Position numbers and translations under genes: made by a program. A stretch of 64,000 nucleotides of DNA, taken from positions 248,001 to 312,000 of the forward strand of contig CP012156.1 in assembly GCA_001602435.1 (NCBI GenBank), given 5' to 3'. A model generated the notes under the pieces. That model made no database searches. It had not been told where the DNA came from and saw only the letters and a list, made by a program, of their open reading frames with translations. Positions 18,481-27,941 of the stretch are shown here, in pieces. Within the stretch, counting starts at the first letter, position 1, and each line of letters opens with the position of its first letter. This DNA comes from Hyphomonadaceae bacterium UKL13-1 (GTDB lineage: Bacteria > Pseudomonadota > Alphaproteobacteria > Caulobacterales > Aquidulcibacteraceae).

Positions 18481-19368
18481 GTGAGCAAGTTTGGTGGCAT
18501 TGATGCGGGCGGAACGTCGTGGCGCTGCGCGGTCTTTGAAGACAAAGACTCGATCCTCGCGCGGACTTCTTTTCCAACCACCACGCCTGCTGAGACTTTG
18601 GCGCGTGCGATCGCCTTCTTTAATGACCATAAGGACAAAGGCTTGGCGGTTAGCCGTATCGGCATTGCCTGTTTTGGACCCTTGGCGGTCAATCCTGCCA
18701 GTCCGCGTTGGGGCCATATCCTTGCTACCACCAAGCCGCACTGGTCGGGGACCGATGTTGCCGGGCAAATGGCGGCAGGGACAGGCTGTCCAATCGCGCT
18801 GGAGACCGACGTCACCGCAGCGGCTTTTGCCGAACGGGCTTGGGGCGCGGGCCAAGGCTTGGATGATGTGGCTTATGTGACCGTGGGCACAGGTATTGGT
18901 GCTGGGATCATTTTGGGCGGCAGAGCGGTTTGGGGCACGATGCATCCCGAAGCAGGCCATATGCGGGCACCCCGGCATCCAGAGGATCTGGCTTTTGCCG
19001 GCGTTTGTCCGTTTCATGGCGATTGTATTGAAGGGTTAGCCTCTGCGCCTGCGCTCTTGGCGCGTTGGGGCATGGATGCGTCGCAATTGCCAGATGATCA
19101 CCCCGCTTGGGACATCGAAGCGCACTATCTGGCGCATCTGGCAGCCAATCTGGTGCTGACCACGGCTGTGAAGCGCGTCATTTTTGGTGGCGGCGTAATG
19201 GCCCGTGGCGGCCTTGTGGAACGGGTCTCCGCCAAGGCAAAAGCCCTCATTGGCCCCTATGGAACAGCCGCACCCGGCGAAGGTGGTTTTGAGATTGTGG
19301 GGGCGGGTCTCGGCCTAGACTCAGGGCTTCTAGGTGCGCTTTGGCTGGCTGAACAGGCACAATCCTAG
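18481..19368 (+). CDS. ROK-family fructokinase/hexokinase
   Basis: A 295-residue sugar kinase: phosphate-1 motif GGIDAGGTSWRCAV at the N-terminus, the catalytic Asp region ALETDVTAAAFAE, VTVGTGIGAGII, and the ROK zinc motif HPEAGH followed by CPFHGDC. This last arrangement is typical of bacterial ROK fructokinases, some of which also take mannose. It begins with GTG. It lies between the glycosylglycerate genes and the sucrose-like locus. It could phosphorylate the hexose released by the GH63 enzyme, fructose released by the GH68 enzyme, or both. Confidence 0.9.
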   Translation: MSKFGGIDAGGTSWRCAVFEDKDSILARTSFPTTTPAETLARAIAFFNDHKDKGLAVSRIGIACFGPLAVNPASPRWGHILATTKPHWSGTDVAGQMAAGTGCPIALETDVTAAAFAERAWGAGQGLDDVAYVTVGTGIGAGIILGGRAVWGTMHPEAGHMRAPRHPEDLAFAGVCPFHGDCIEGLASAPALLARWGMDASQLPDDHPAWDIEAHYLAHLAANLVLTTAVKRVIFGGGVMARGGLVERVSAKAKALIGPYGTAAPGEGGFEIVGAGLGLDSGLLGALWLAEQAQS

Positions 19369-19472
19369 CGCAAAAGCCGTCATCATCGGCGCATTGCAAG
19401 GCGATATCCACGCGTAACTAGCACAAAAAACCTAACTCTGTCAGAGCGTAAGAAACTTTGTGAACTTTTTTA

Positions 19473-19510
19473 TGCAATGGATTGCATTATCGTTCTTGCA
19501 ATCCATTGCA
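19473..19510. promoter_or_regulatory. paired LacI-type operators before TBDR
   Basis: Two copies of a 14-base near-palindrome: TGCAATGGATTGCA (19473-19486) and its exact reverse complement TGCAATCCATTGCA (19497-19510), centres 24 bases apart. They match the perfect palindrome GCAATCGATTGC in front of the sucrose-type transporter gene. The position, 70-110 bases before the TBDR start codon, fits repression by the nearby LacI-family protein. Binding itself is inferred. Confidence 0.75.
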
Positions 19511-19579
19511 TAGATGGTATCAAAAAGATCAGGCAGGCCGTCAGAGCCTTAGCTATAAACAAACACCGGGAGTTAAGTT

Positions 19580-22072
19580 ATGAAGGTTGCCCAATTCTCT
19601 AATTGCGTTTCTGCGATTGCGCTGGTTACTGCGCTCGCGGCAGGTGCGCCTGCGATGGCCCAGCAGGCCGCAGCTGCACCCCAAGAACCCGAAGGTCTGG
19701 AAGTCGTCATCGTGACCGCTTCGGGTGGTAATCGCACCCAAATCAACAGCTCGGTCTCCGTGACCACCGTCAATGCGCAGGCGATTGCGGACTTCAAGCC
19801 AAGTTCTGAATCAGAATTGCTGCGGATGATCCCCGGTATCCAAGTGGCTGGTACGGCTGGCCCAGGTGGTAACTCCAACATCGCGGTGCGCGGCCTTCCA
19901 GTGGCAACGGGTGGTTCGCCTTTCGTGCAGCTCCAAGAAGATGGCCTGCCAACGGTTTTGTTCGGTGACATCCAGTTCGGCAACAATGATTACTGGACCC
20001 GCTTTGACGCCAGCGTCGCCAATGTCGAAGGCGTACGCGGTGGCTCGGCCTCCACCTATGCCTCGCAAGCACCAGGTGCGGTCATCAACTACATTTCCAA
20101 CACTGGCCAACAGCAAGGTGGCTATGCCCAGCTCAGCACCGGTCTCGGCTTTAGCGAAAACCGCTTAGACTTCCGCTATGGTGGCCCCATCAGCGACCAG
20201 ACCCGCTTCCACGTTGGCGGTTATTACAAGAAGGGCAGCGGCCCATTGGACGCAGGCTATGACGTCAGCAACTCTTACCAAATCAAGGGCAATCTGACCC
20301 ATGATTTCGCCGACAACAAAGGCTTTGTTCGGGTTCTGGTGAAGATCGCTGACACGCAAGAGCCAAACTATACCGGCTCGCCAGCTCTTGCTTCGATCAA
20401 TGGTTTGGAAGTCTCCAACATCGAGCCATTCCCCGGCTTTGACGGCCGCGAAGGCTCGAACTATTCGGTCTATAACAAAGACTTCTTGATCTTTAACCGC
20501 GATGGCGTGCTCGAGCGCGTCAAAATGGATGGCATCACCACTAAGGCGACCTCCTTGGGCGGTCAGTTGCGCTACAATGTGAATGACAATTGGAGCGTCG
20601 ATAACAACTTCCGTTGGACGGATATGAGCGGTGGCTTTGCGGCGCCTTTCTTGAACGTCGCAACCCGCGCCAGTGTGATTGGCTCGGTCATCAGCCGTCC
20701 AGGTCTGCCCAATGCGACTGTGGCCAGCATCCGCTATGCCGCTGGTCCTAAGGCTGGCCAAGCTTTCACCGACACCTATGTCGACAATAACGTTAATGTT
20801 CGCACCAACATCCGCGACATTGGCAGCACGGCAAACGACTTCAAGCTAACCGGCAAATACGATACGGGCTTCGGCGCTGTCACGGCACGGGTTGGCTATT
20901 TCTACATGAAGCAGAACATTGCCATGGACTGGCATGTCAACAAGTCGCTGCGTGAACTGAGTGGCAATAACCCATCGCAATTGGATCTCTTTGATGCCGC
21001 AGGCAACAAGCTGACCCAAGAGGGTATCTCGGGCTATAACAACAATTGGGGCGATTGCTGCGCCCGCGATTACGACCTCTCCTACACCAACACCGCGCCT
21101 TATATCGCGTTGGAATTGGACGCAGAAAAGTTTGCTCTCGACGGCTCGGTCCGCTTTGAATCGGTTGAAGCCAGCGGCAATACCGTTGCTGGTGGCTCTG
21201 AATTCTTGGTCAATTCCGGTGGCGTTCAGATCGCAACGATCCGTGCCAATGGTGCCCGCGAAAATCTGAACTACACCCGCGACTATACCTCTTGGTCGTT
21301 TGGGGCTTTGTACAAAGTCAACGAAGACACCAGCGTCTTCCTACGTCGCTCGAAAGGTGGCCGTTTCAACGGTGACCGTCAGACCGTCAGCGGCAAGATC
21401 AACGCCAATGGCTCGCTCACCCAAGCTGGCCGCACCGCTTCGGTCGACTTTGTGAACCAAGACGAATTGGGCGTGAAGAACCGTGGCGACCTGTTGGGTG
21501 GCCGCTACACGCTGGAATTCACCTTGCTGCAAGGCGACTTCAAGCAGAGCACGTTTGAATTGTCAGCCACACGTTGCCCCGGCGGTTCGGGTGGTTGCGT
21601 GATCGACGCGAAATATGAGTCGAGCGGTGCAGAAGCCTATGCCACCTATCGCAACGGCCCACTCTCGGTCATTGGTAACGCCACCTATTCGAACGCAAAA
21701 ATCTCGCGTCCAAATGGTAGCGGTGTCTCGGGTCCCTTCACCCGCGCACCCGGCATTCCTGACCTGAGCTTCACCGTCGCAGCCAATTACGACTTCAACG
21801 ACAAGGTCACCTTGGGCGTCAGCACCACGGGCCAGACCTCGTCGATCGACGACGCCGGCCGCGAATATCCAGGTGGTGCAATCCTGAACGCAACGGCGAA
21901 ATATTCGTTGTTGAAGAATGTCGAACTCAGCCTCTCGGCTTACAACTTGTTCGACAAGTTCGACCTTCGCGGTAATGGTGGCGTGGCCAATTCTGCGGTC
22001 AATCCAGTGGTCATCAGTGGCAACCCAGCTTTGGGTCGCACCTTGACGGCAGCGATCCGCTACACCTTCTAA
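19580..22072 (+). CDS. TonB-dependent receptor, sucrose/fructan-like locus
   Basis: An 830-residue outer-membrane receptor with a signal peptide ending APAMAQQ, a TonB-box-like LEVVIVTAS segment, a plug domain (IQVAGTAGPGG, VRGGSASTYASQAPGAVINYIS) and a barrel ending AAIRYTF. CGGGAG lies upstream of the ATG. It is preceded by two LacI-type operators and followed by the halogenase and GH68 genes. The layout recalls the Xanthomonas sucrose locus, where a TBDR, a LacI regulator and a sucrose permease act together, so sucrose or a fructo-oligosaccharide is the likely ligand; this is inference. Confidence 0.93.
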   Translation: MKVAQFSNCVSAIALVTALAAGAPAMAQQAAAAPQEPEGLEVVIVTASGGNRTQINSSVSVTTVNAQAIADFKPSSESELLRMIPGIQVAGTAGPGGNSNIAVRGLPVATGGSPFVQLQEDGLPTVLFGDIQFGNNDYWTRFDASVANVEGVRGGSASTYASQAPGAVINYISNTGQQQGGYAQLSTGLGFSENRLDFRYGGPISDQTRFHVGGYYKKGSGPLDAGYDVSNSYQIKGNLTHDFADNKGFVRVLVKIADTQEPNYTGSPALASINGLEVSNIEPFPGFDGREGSNYSVYNKDFLIFNRDGVLERVKMDGITTKATSLGGQLRYNVNDNWSVDNNFRWTDMSGGFAAPFLNVATRASVIGSVISRPGLPNATVASIRYAAGPKAGQAFTDTYVDNNVNVRTNIRDIGSTANDFKLTGKYDTGFGAVTARVGYFYMKQNIAMDWHVNKSLRELSGNNPSQLDLFDAAGNKLTQEGISGYNNNWGDCCARDYDLSYTNTAPYIALELDAEKFALDGSVRFESVEASGNTVAGGSEFLVNSGGVQIATIRANGARENLNYTRDYTSWSFGALYKVNEDTSVFLRRSKGGRFNGDRQTVSGKINANGSLTQAGRTASVDFVNQDELGVKNRGDLLGGRYTLEFTLLQGDFKQSTFELSATRCPGGSGGCVIDAKYESSGAEAYATYRNGPLSVIGNATYSNAKISRPNGSGVSGPFTRAPGIPDLSFTVAANYDFNDKVTLGVSTTGQTSSIDDAGREYPGGAILNATAKYSLLKNVELSLSAYNLFDKFDLRGNGGVANSAVNPVVISGNPALGRTLTAAIRYTF

Positions 22073-22079
22073 AGCGTGT

Positions 22080-22303
22080 TTTGATCCTTAAGGATCAAAG
22101 TTGCGCGTTAAATCTAAATTGGAGCAACAGCTTATCCGTTCTATCTGGTAAAGATAGAACGGGCGTTGCTCAAAAAGTGGAAGCTGTCGAAGCGGAGGCT
22201 TGAAGCCAGACTTGGTTTCCTGCCAATGCTAAGAACGAGATGAGGCTCCCTTCAGGGCAGGGAGCTTGATAGATGGGGCTGATCGCATCTGCTTTCGGCC
22301 CCA
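22080..22303. other. cluster of strong hairpins between TBDR and halogenase genes
   Basis: Four stem-loops lie in this 270-base gap. They are a 20-base perfect palindrome TTTGATCCTTAAGGATCAAA (22080-22099); a two-part stem with arms GAGCAAC (22122-22128) / GTTGCTC (22165-22171) enclosing CCGTTCTATCT (22136-22146) / AGATAGAACGG (22152-22162); GCTCCC/GGGAGC (22245-22265); and TGGGGC/GCCCCA (22274-22303). No T-run follows, so they look more like mRNA-stabilising or partial-termination elements setting unequal expression of TBDR and downstream genes. A repeat element is the alternative. Confidence 0.55.
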
Positions 22304-22343
22304 TTTGTTCGACCGAGCTGAAACTCTGGATCAAGGAGGCGTT

Positions 22344-23864
22344 ATGACCCCATCATCAGATCGACGCATCCGCTCCATCGTCATCGTCGGCGGTGGGTCT
22401 GCTGGCTGGATGACCGCTGCCGCCTTGGCCAATACCCTCAAGCAGGATTGCGAGATTAAGCTCGTCGAGTCCGAATTGATCGGGACCGTGGGCGTTGGCG
22501 AAGCCACCATTCCGCCGATCCGCACCTTCAATGAGATGCTGGGCATTGATGAGCGCGAATTTGTTGCCAAGACGAAAGGCTCCTTCAAGCTCGGTATTGA
22601 GTTTGTGAATTGGGGTCGTCAGGGCAATCGCTATTTCCACCCCTTTGGCCCTCATGGCCGTGCCTTTGATATTGTGGGCCTTCACCATTTCTGGCTGAAA
22701 GCACGTGAAGCTGGCGATACAACGTCGTTTGACGATTTCTCCATGGCTTGGTCTTTGGCACAGCGTGGCCGCTTTACGCGCCCCAGCCCAGACCCCCGCC
22801 AGGTCATGTCGACGTTCGACTATGCCTATCATTTTGACGCCGGCCTCTATGCGCGCTTGTTGCGGGACTATGCTGAGGCTCGAGGCGTCAAGCGCCATGA
22901 AGGTAAAGTCGTCAGCGTCCGTCAACACGGCGAGACCGGCTTTGTCGAAGGCGTTACGCTGGAGAGCGGGCTGGAGTTGACCGGCGATCTCTTCATCGAT
23001 TGCTCGGGCTTCCGGGGTCTGTTGATCGGCGAAGCGCTCAAAGTCGGCTATCAGGATTGGACCCACTGGCTGCCGTGCGATCGCGCCGTGGCCATGCCAT
23101 GCGCCAAGGTTGGCGACATGCTGCCCTATACGCGCTCCACCGCCTGCGAGGCCGGTTGGCAGTGGCGCATTCCACTCCAGCACCGCACGGGCAATGGCTA
23201 TGTCTATTGTAGCAAGTTCATCTCCGACGAAGATGCCGAAGCCTCACTTCGCGCCAATCTGGACGGAGAGGCATTGGCCGGGCCGAACAAGCTGCGCTTT
23301 ACCACCGGGCGTCGCGACAAGTTTTGGGACAAGAATGTGGTGGCCATTGGCCTGTCCAGTGGTTTCTTAGAGCCGCTTGAATCCACCTCGATCCACTTGA
23401 TCCAAGCCGGCATTTCAAAGCTGCTTGCCCTCTTCCCACAGCGCGATTTTGATCCGTTGATCGTGGACGAGTACAACCATATCGCGTCGACCGAGTTTGA
23501 GCGCATCCGTGACTTCTTGGTCTTGCACTATAAGCTGACGACACGGGATGACAGCCCGTTGTGGCGCTATTGCGCCAGCATGGACATCCCAGATACACTC
23601 AAGCTCAAGATTGACCACTTCCGCCGGTATGGTCGTCATATCGCGCGCGATATGGATTTGTTTGGCCAGCCAAGCTGGCTTGCGGTCCATATTGGCCAAG
23701 GCAATATCCCCCAAGATGTCGACCCCGTGTTTGACTTCCGGGGCATCGATGGCCGCGATTATCTCGGTAAACTGAAAACCGCGATGGTGGCCAGCGCCGA
23801 GCAAGTCTCCAGCCACCAAGCCTTTGTGAACACCCATTGTGCGGCAGAAGGCGCTATTGCCTAA
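22344..23864 (+). CDS. flavin-dependent tryptophan-halogenase-like protein
   Basis: A 506-residue flavoenzyme. It has the FAD-binding VGGGSAGW (15-22), the catalytic Lys82 in SFKLGI (the counterpart of Lys79 in PrnA), the halogenase signature W272-W274-P277 in GWQWRIP, and Glu346 in [11 protein letters not shown], the position used by PrnA. All key residues are intact, so halide oxidation is plausible. The ATG at 22344 follows AAGGAGG. Members of this family commonly lie beside TBDR and sugar genes in Caulobacter- and Xanthomonas-like bacteria, and their natural substrate there is unknown. A flavin reductase is not encoded nearby. Confidence 0.9.
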   Translation: MTPSSDRRIRSIVIVGGGSAGWMTAAALANTLKQDCEIKLVESELIGTVGVGEATIPPIRTFNEMLGIDEREFVAKTKGSFKLGIEFVNWGRQGNRYFHPFGPHGRAFDIVGLHHFWLKAREAGDTTSFDDFSMAWSLAQRGRFTRPSPDPRQVMSTFDYAYHFDAGLYARLLRDYAEARGVKRHEGKVVSVRQHGETGFVEGVTLESGLELTGDLFIDCSGFRGLLIGEALKVGYQDWTHWLPCDRAVAMPCAKVGDMLPYTRSTACEAGWQWRIPLQHRTGNGYVYCSKFISDEDAEASLRANLDGEALAGPNKLRFTTGRRDKFWDKNVVAIGLSSGFLEPLESTSIHLIQAGISKLLALFPQRDFDPLIVDEYNHIASTEFERIRDFLVLHYKLTTRDDSPLWRYCASMDIPDTLKLKIDHFRRYGRHIARDMDLFGQPSWLAVHIGQGNIPQDVDPVFDFRGIDGRDYLGKLKTAMVASAEQVSSHQAFVNTHCAAEGAIA

Positions 23865-23899
23865 GTGACCTCCCGCCACCTTCATGACCTTTCATTTCG

Positions 23900-25117
23900 A
23901 TGACGACCGATCAGGACGAATTCAGCTTGCCTTCCTCTCCTTCTCCGAACCTCCTGTCTGATCACAAGCAAGCTTGGCGGCCGAGCTTTTGGCGTGCGTC
24001 GCATCTGGCGCAGATTGATTTCGCCAATCTGCCCTGTCCCCGCGTCTTTGGGCAGGACGATGTCCACCATCTCAACCCCGCTTTGACCTTGTGGGACATT
24101 TGGCCCGTCCAATTGGACAATGGCGACCTTGTTGAGCTCGACAGCGGCAGCCTGTGGGTGATGTTGTCGGCGCCCCGTCTGCCAGACCCCGATGAGCGTC
24201 ACAATATGGCGCGGATGCGCTTGCTCTTGAAGTCGGAAGCGGGTTGGCAGGATTGCGGCAATCTGTTGCCCGATGGCTTTTCCCCCGGCAGCCGAGAATG
24301 GTCAGGCTCGACAAGGCTTAATCCGGCAACTGGCGAAGTCACGCTTTGGTTTACTGCCGCTGGCCGACGTGGCGAAGCCAAGCCAGACTTTGAGCAGCGC
24401 TTGTTCCATGCTGTTGGCACGCTGGACGTAACGGGGGCGCTGCCCTGCGTCACCCAGTGGCGTAACCTGACCCCGACGGTCGCCAATCCCAGCCAATATT
24501 ATGCTGACCTGTCCATCACCCAAGGCGTGCCCGGTCAGATTAAGGGCTTCCGCGACCCTTATTGGTTCCGTGATCCCCTCGATGGGGCGGGCTATGTGAT
24601 GTTTACCGCTTCGCGCGCCTCGCATTTGCCCGCTAGTCCCTATGATGGCGTGATTGGGTTAGCCAAGGCGACCGATGTCGACGGGCACCAGATGTTTGAG
24701 CTCTTGCCCCCCATTCTCGATGCCTTTGGCCTCGCCAGCGAGATGGAGCGGCCGCATATGTTTGTGCGCGATGGCCTCTATTACGTATTTTGGTCGACCC
24801 AATCCCACATCTTTGATGCCCGCTTTGCCAAAGGTCCAACGGGACTTTTCGGCATGGTTGGACCTTCGCTGTTTGGACCGTTTGAGCCGTTGAATGGCTC
24901 AGGCCTTGTGCTTGCCAATCCGCCAGAAGAGCCGCGCCAAGCCTATGCGTGGCAGGTACTGCCTTCGCTGGAAGTGGTAAGCTTCCTCGATTTTTGGGGC
25001 CTCAAGGGTGGCGATATCCACCAAGATTCAGCCCTCAAACAAGCCCAATTCGCAGGCTCAATTGCGCCTTCCAGCCATTTGCGACTGGACGGTGCGAACA
25101 CCCGTATCATCGACTAA
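23900..25117 (+). CDS. GH68 fructosyltransferase/fructosidase (levansucrase-like)
   Basis: A 405-residue enzyme with all GH68 landmarks: nucleophile Asp66 in TLWDIW, EWSGS (133-137), the transition-state Asp219 in FRDP, and acid/base Glu283 in ERPHMF. GH68 enzymes act on sucrose, either splitting it to glucose and fructose or building levan or inulin. No signal peptide is visible, so it may be cytoplasmic, acting after import by the TBDR and MFS transporter; the Zymomonas GH68 enzymes also lack classical signals, so export cannot be excluded. It follows the halogenase by 35 bases and meets the convergent TPR gene with overlapping stops. Confidence 0.92.
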   Translation: MTTDQDEFSLPSSPSPNLLSDHKQAWRPSFWRASHLAQIDFANLPCPRVFGQDDVHHLNPALTLWDIWPVQLDNGDLVELDSGSLWVMLSAPRLPDPDERHNMARMRLLLKSEAGWQDCGNLLPDGFSPGSREWSGSTRLNPATGEVTLWFTAAGRRGEAKPDFEQRLFHAVGTLDVTGALPCVTQWRNLTPTVANPSQYYADLSITQGVPGQIKGFRDPYWFRDPLDGAGYVMFTASRASHLPASPYDGVIGLAKATDVDGHQMFELLPPILDAFGLASEMERPHMFVRDGLYYVFWSTQSHIFDARFAKGPTGLFGMVGPSLFGPFEPLNGSGLVLANPPEEPRQAYAWQVLPSLEVVSFLDFWGLKGGDIHQDSALKQAQFAGSIAPSSHLRLDGANTRIID

Positions 25118-26490
25118 GCTGGCTCGCGAATATCAAACGCCAAGCTTAAGCGTTCACCCGCTTCAATCGGTACCGTCCGGTGCCAATGGGTTGAGGGGAA
25201 TAGCACGAGGGTGCCCGCTTGAGGGGCCACTTGATGGCTGACGCCAAGCGCGAGATTTAGCTCGGGCGGGCCTTCGCCAAATTGCAAATAGCCCGCAGGC
25301 TCCGGACCCGCATCCGTCGCGCTTGGCATATCAATATGCAAGGCTGAACTGATCCAACCGCGGGGATGGGTATGGACGCTATGGAAACCGCCCGCTTTCA
25401 ACAAAACGGACCAGCTGCCCTCAAACAGGATCGGTCTGTCCCTCCGCGGGGCCAACAACGGATGCCCGTTCTGCGGCGCGGGCAGATCAGCCAGATAGGT
25501 CGCCACCGCCTCGCGAATCTTGTCGCGCACCAGCTGAATAATCGGGATGGGTCGGAAAAATAGCTGTCGATCGGTTTGCGTACCGCCTTTGACCGATTGC
25601 TCTAGATAGGGGGCTTGGGCGGTGTGGAGTGCGCGCAAACGGGTGGCCAGTTCGGCAAGCTCTGTCGCATTTAGGCCCAAGTCGATGGCGCGCACATAGT
25701 CTGCCGCCGCCCCATCGAGCCATTCTGCCAATGGATCATTGAGCAGGCGCCAGCACAAAGACACATAGGGCCAGAACAAGCGGGCGTGGGGTGTTGAAAG
25801 ATAGGGCTTTGCGCGGGCAAGCGCCGCCTCTGGATTGCCTAGGCGCAGGGCGTGACGGACCCGGCACACATCAAGGCCAGGGTCGGCCCAATCTGCCAAA
25901 GCATCAAACAAATCTGGGTCGCGGCTTAAGGGGCCGTCGCTTTCACTCTCAATTGAGACTCGCGCGACTTCTAGGCCGCGACTTGGGCCGAAGGCCTGCC
26001 GCGCTGCCTCGACGCTGGCGCGCGCCGCTTCCCACGCCCTTGCGGTCGAGAGGAGATGGATGTGGGCTAGCCGCAGGCTGAGGCTATCGGGCAAAGCCGC
26101 AATCGCGCGTTGATAGCTTTCGTCAAAACTCTCCCGCGCGCCAATTGCCACCCGCAAAGTCGCCAAGCTTTTGTGGCCGTCGAGCCATTGGGGATGAAGG
26201 GCCAAGGTATCGAGCAGGATGGATTGAGCGCGCTCTGCCTCGCCTTCGGCGGCCAAGGCTGCGGTATAGGTGCGGATCAGCTGCGGATTGGCGGGGTCGA
26301 GGTGTAAAGCGCGCTCAAAAGCTGCAACCGCATCGCGGCCTGTCTCAAACCGCACTTGCGCATGGGCAAAGGCGGCGATGGGGTTTGTAGGGTTGTCTGT
26401 GACAGCACGCTCTAAAGCCTCAAGCGCGCCCTCCATATCCTGAAGGTCGCGCTGAGCCAGTCCAATCTGTAGCCAATCGATTGCCATCAT
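25114..26490 (-). CDS. TPR protein with C-terminal 2OG-Fe(II) oxygenase-like domain
   Basis: A 458-residue protein. Residues 1-250 contain TPR-like helical repeats (GALEALERAVTDNPTNPIAA, AVAAFERALHLDPANPQL). The last 110 residues resemble the putative 2OG-Fe(II) oxygenase domain found at the end of such TPR proteins: FHSVHTHPRGWISSALHID with the first metal-ligand histidines, GYLQFGEG, and LVLFPSTHWHRTVPIEAGERLSLAF with the distal His and Arg. It lies five bases after the stop of the sucrose-type transporter gene, so both are one operon. It may hydroxylate a small molecule or protein; substrate unknown. Such proteins are often neighbours of halogenases and TBDRs. Confidence 0.8.
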   Translation of the reverse strand: MMAIDWLQIGLAQRDLQDMEGALEALERAVTDNPTNPIAAFAHAQVRFETGRDAVAAFERALHLDPANPQLIRTYTAALAAEGEAERAQSILLDTLALHPQWLDGHKSLATLRVAIGARESFDESYQRAIAALPDSLSLRLAHIHLLSTARAWEAARASVEAARQAFGPSRGLEVARVSIESESDGPLSRDPDLFDALADWADPGLDVCRVRHALRLGNPEAALARAKPYLSTPHARLFWPYVSLCWRLLNDPLAEWLDGAAADYVRAIDLGLNATELAELATRLRALHTAQAPYLEQSVKGGTQTDRQLFFRPIPIIQLVRDKIREAVATYLADLPAPQNGHPLLAPRRDRPILFEGSWSVLLKAGGFHSVHTHPRGWISSALHIDMPSATDAGPEPAGYLQFGEGPPELNLALGVSHQVAPQAGTLVLFPSTHWHRTVPIEAGERLSLAFDIREPA

Positions 26491-26495
26491 CCTGC

Positions 26496-27812
26496 CTAAG
26501 CGGGACGCTTATCCCGCACCCACAAGACGCAGACTGCCGCAATCATCAGCATGATGCCAGCCATGGTGATCACATGGCGTGGGTCACCGCCCATCAGGGG
26601 CTTGTAATAGAAGGGCAGAGTAGCAGCGATCAGAAGCATCGGGATAACAATCATCATGTTGAAAATCCCCATGTAAACGCCCGTGCGCTCTGGCGGCACA
26701 GCGCCTGAGAGGATCACAAACGGATTGCCCATGATGCTGGCCCACGCCAATCCGATCCCGATGGCTGGGATGAAGAGGAGGGCCTTGTCGCTGATATGGG
26801 GCATGAAGAGCATGCCAATACCGCCTAAGGTGAGGCAACATGCGTGCATGATTTCCGGGCCATAGCGCTTGGTAAAGGGCACCATCGCAAAGGCTGCGAT
26901 AAAGGCGATCCCATTATAAAAGCCGCCAATTTCCCCATTGGTGACCACCGCCATTCGGAAGCCTTCGGACACAGCCTCGGACGTGCCATAGACCGAACGG
27001 CCGATTGAATAAATGATATAGCCCCAATAGGCCGCCATCCCGTACCATTGAAACAAACTCATGAGCGCAAGTTTGCGCATCACTTGAGGCATGGTGACAA
27101 TGGCATCCCAGATTTCGAGGAGCGTCCCTTTCACTGTCAGCGGTTTACTCTTGATATAGGCCAATTCCGCTTCGGTCAGTGGCAGTTCGCGCACCCTGAA
27201 AACCGACCAAAGGATCGTGCTGATCGATAAGACCGCCCCAATGGTAAAGGCGACTTTGGTTGTTTCAGGGATATTGTGGGCATCGACGGCATTCACATCA
27301 AAGCCCAAAAGATTGATCATGATCGAAGGTGATAGAAAGGCCAGCATTTGCGCCAGACCTGTAAAGGCGCTCTGTGACAGAAAGCCAAATTGGCGTTGAT
27401 CGGGGTTTAGGCGGTCGCTGACATAGGCCCGATACGGTTCCATCGTGATGTTATTGCCCGCGTCCAAAATCCACAGGAGCGATACCGCCATCAGGATGGA
27501 CGAGCTGAGCGGCATAAAGAAAAGCCCCAGCGAGCACATCACGGCACCGACGATGAAATAAGGCGTGCGGCGGCCCCATTTGCTGGCCGTGCGGTCACTC
27601 ATCGCGCCAATGATGGGCTGGACCAAGAGACCTGTTAGCGGACCAGCTAGCTGCAGTAAGGGCAGGGAGGCTTCGTCTGCGCCCAGATAGCTATAGATCG
27701 GGCCCATATTGCCTTGTTGCAGGCCAAAGCTGAACTGCAAGCCGAGAAAGCCCAGATTCATTTCCGCAATGCGCCATAGGGGCAGGTGCGGCTTCATCGC
27801 CGGTTGAGTCAT
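26496..27812 (-). CDS. sucrose-type MFS transporter (SuxC/SLC45-like)
   Basis: A 438-residue inner-membrane protein with about twelve helices. The N-terminus (LGFLGLQFSFGLQQGNMGPIYSYLGA) and the IIGAMSDRTASKWGRRTPYF loop are typical of the sucrose/maltose-proton symporter group that includes the Xanthomonas sucrose permease. The ATG at 27810-27812 has GGGAGGA upstream; the longer reading runs through the operator and is rejected. A LacI-type palindrome lies about 60 bases upstream. It should bring sucrose or a related disaccharide into the cytoplasm. Confidence 0.87.
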   Translation of the reverse strand: MTQPAMKPHLPLWRIAEMNLGFLGLQFSFGLQQGNMGPIYSYLGADEASLPLLQLAGPLTGLLVQPIIGAMSDRTASKWGRRTPYFIVGAVMCSLGLFFMPLSSSILMAVSLLWILDAGNNITMEPYRAYVSDRLNPDQRQFGFLSQSAFTGLAQMLAFLSPSIMINLLGFDVNAVDAHNIPETTKVAFTIGAVLSISTILWSVFRVRELPLTEAELAYIKSKPLTVKGTLLEIWDAIVTMPQVMRKLALMSLFQWYGMAAYWGYIIYSIGRSVYGTSEAVSEGFRMAVVTNGEIGGFYNGIAFIAAFAMVPFTKRYGPEIMHACCLTLGGIGMLFMPHISDKALLFIPAIGIGLAWASIMGNPFVILSGAVPPERTGVYMGIFNMMIVIPMLLIAATLPFYYKPLMGGDPRHVITMAGIMLMIAAVCVLWVRDKRPA

Positions 27813-27872
27813 GTTCTTCCTCCCAAAAATACACCGGCGCTTATGCGCTCTGTTATCGAGGATTAACGCTAA

Positions 27873-27886
27873 CGCAATCGATTGCA
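27873..27886. promoter_or_regulatory. LacI-type operator before MFS transporter
   Basis: CGCAATCGATTGCA, containing the perfect 12-base palindrome GCAATCGATTGC with a central CG, as in most LacI-family operators. It differs from the TBDR operators (TGCAATGGATTGCA) at two bases. It lies between the LacI-family gene and the transporter gene, 61 bases before the transporter start codon. Confidence 0.75.
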
Positions 27887-27941
27887 AAAGCAAGCGCAAG
27901 TTGCAATTGTGACCCATTCGGCTGTTTCAGGGTGGGGAGGT

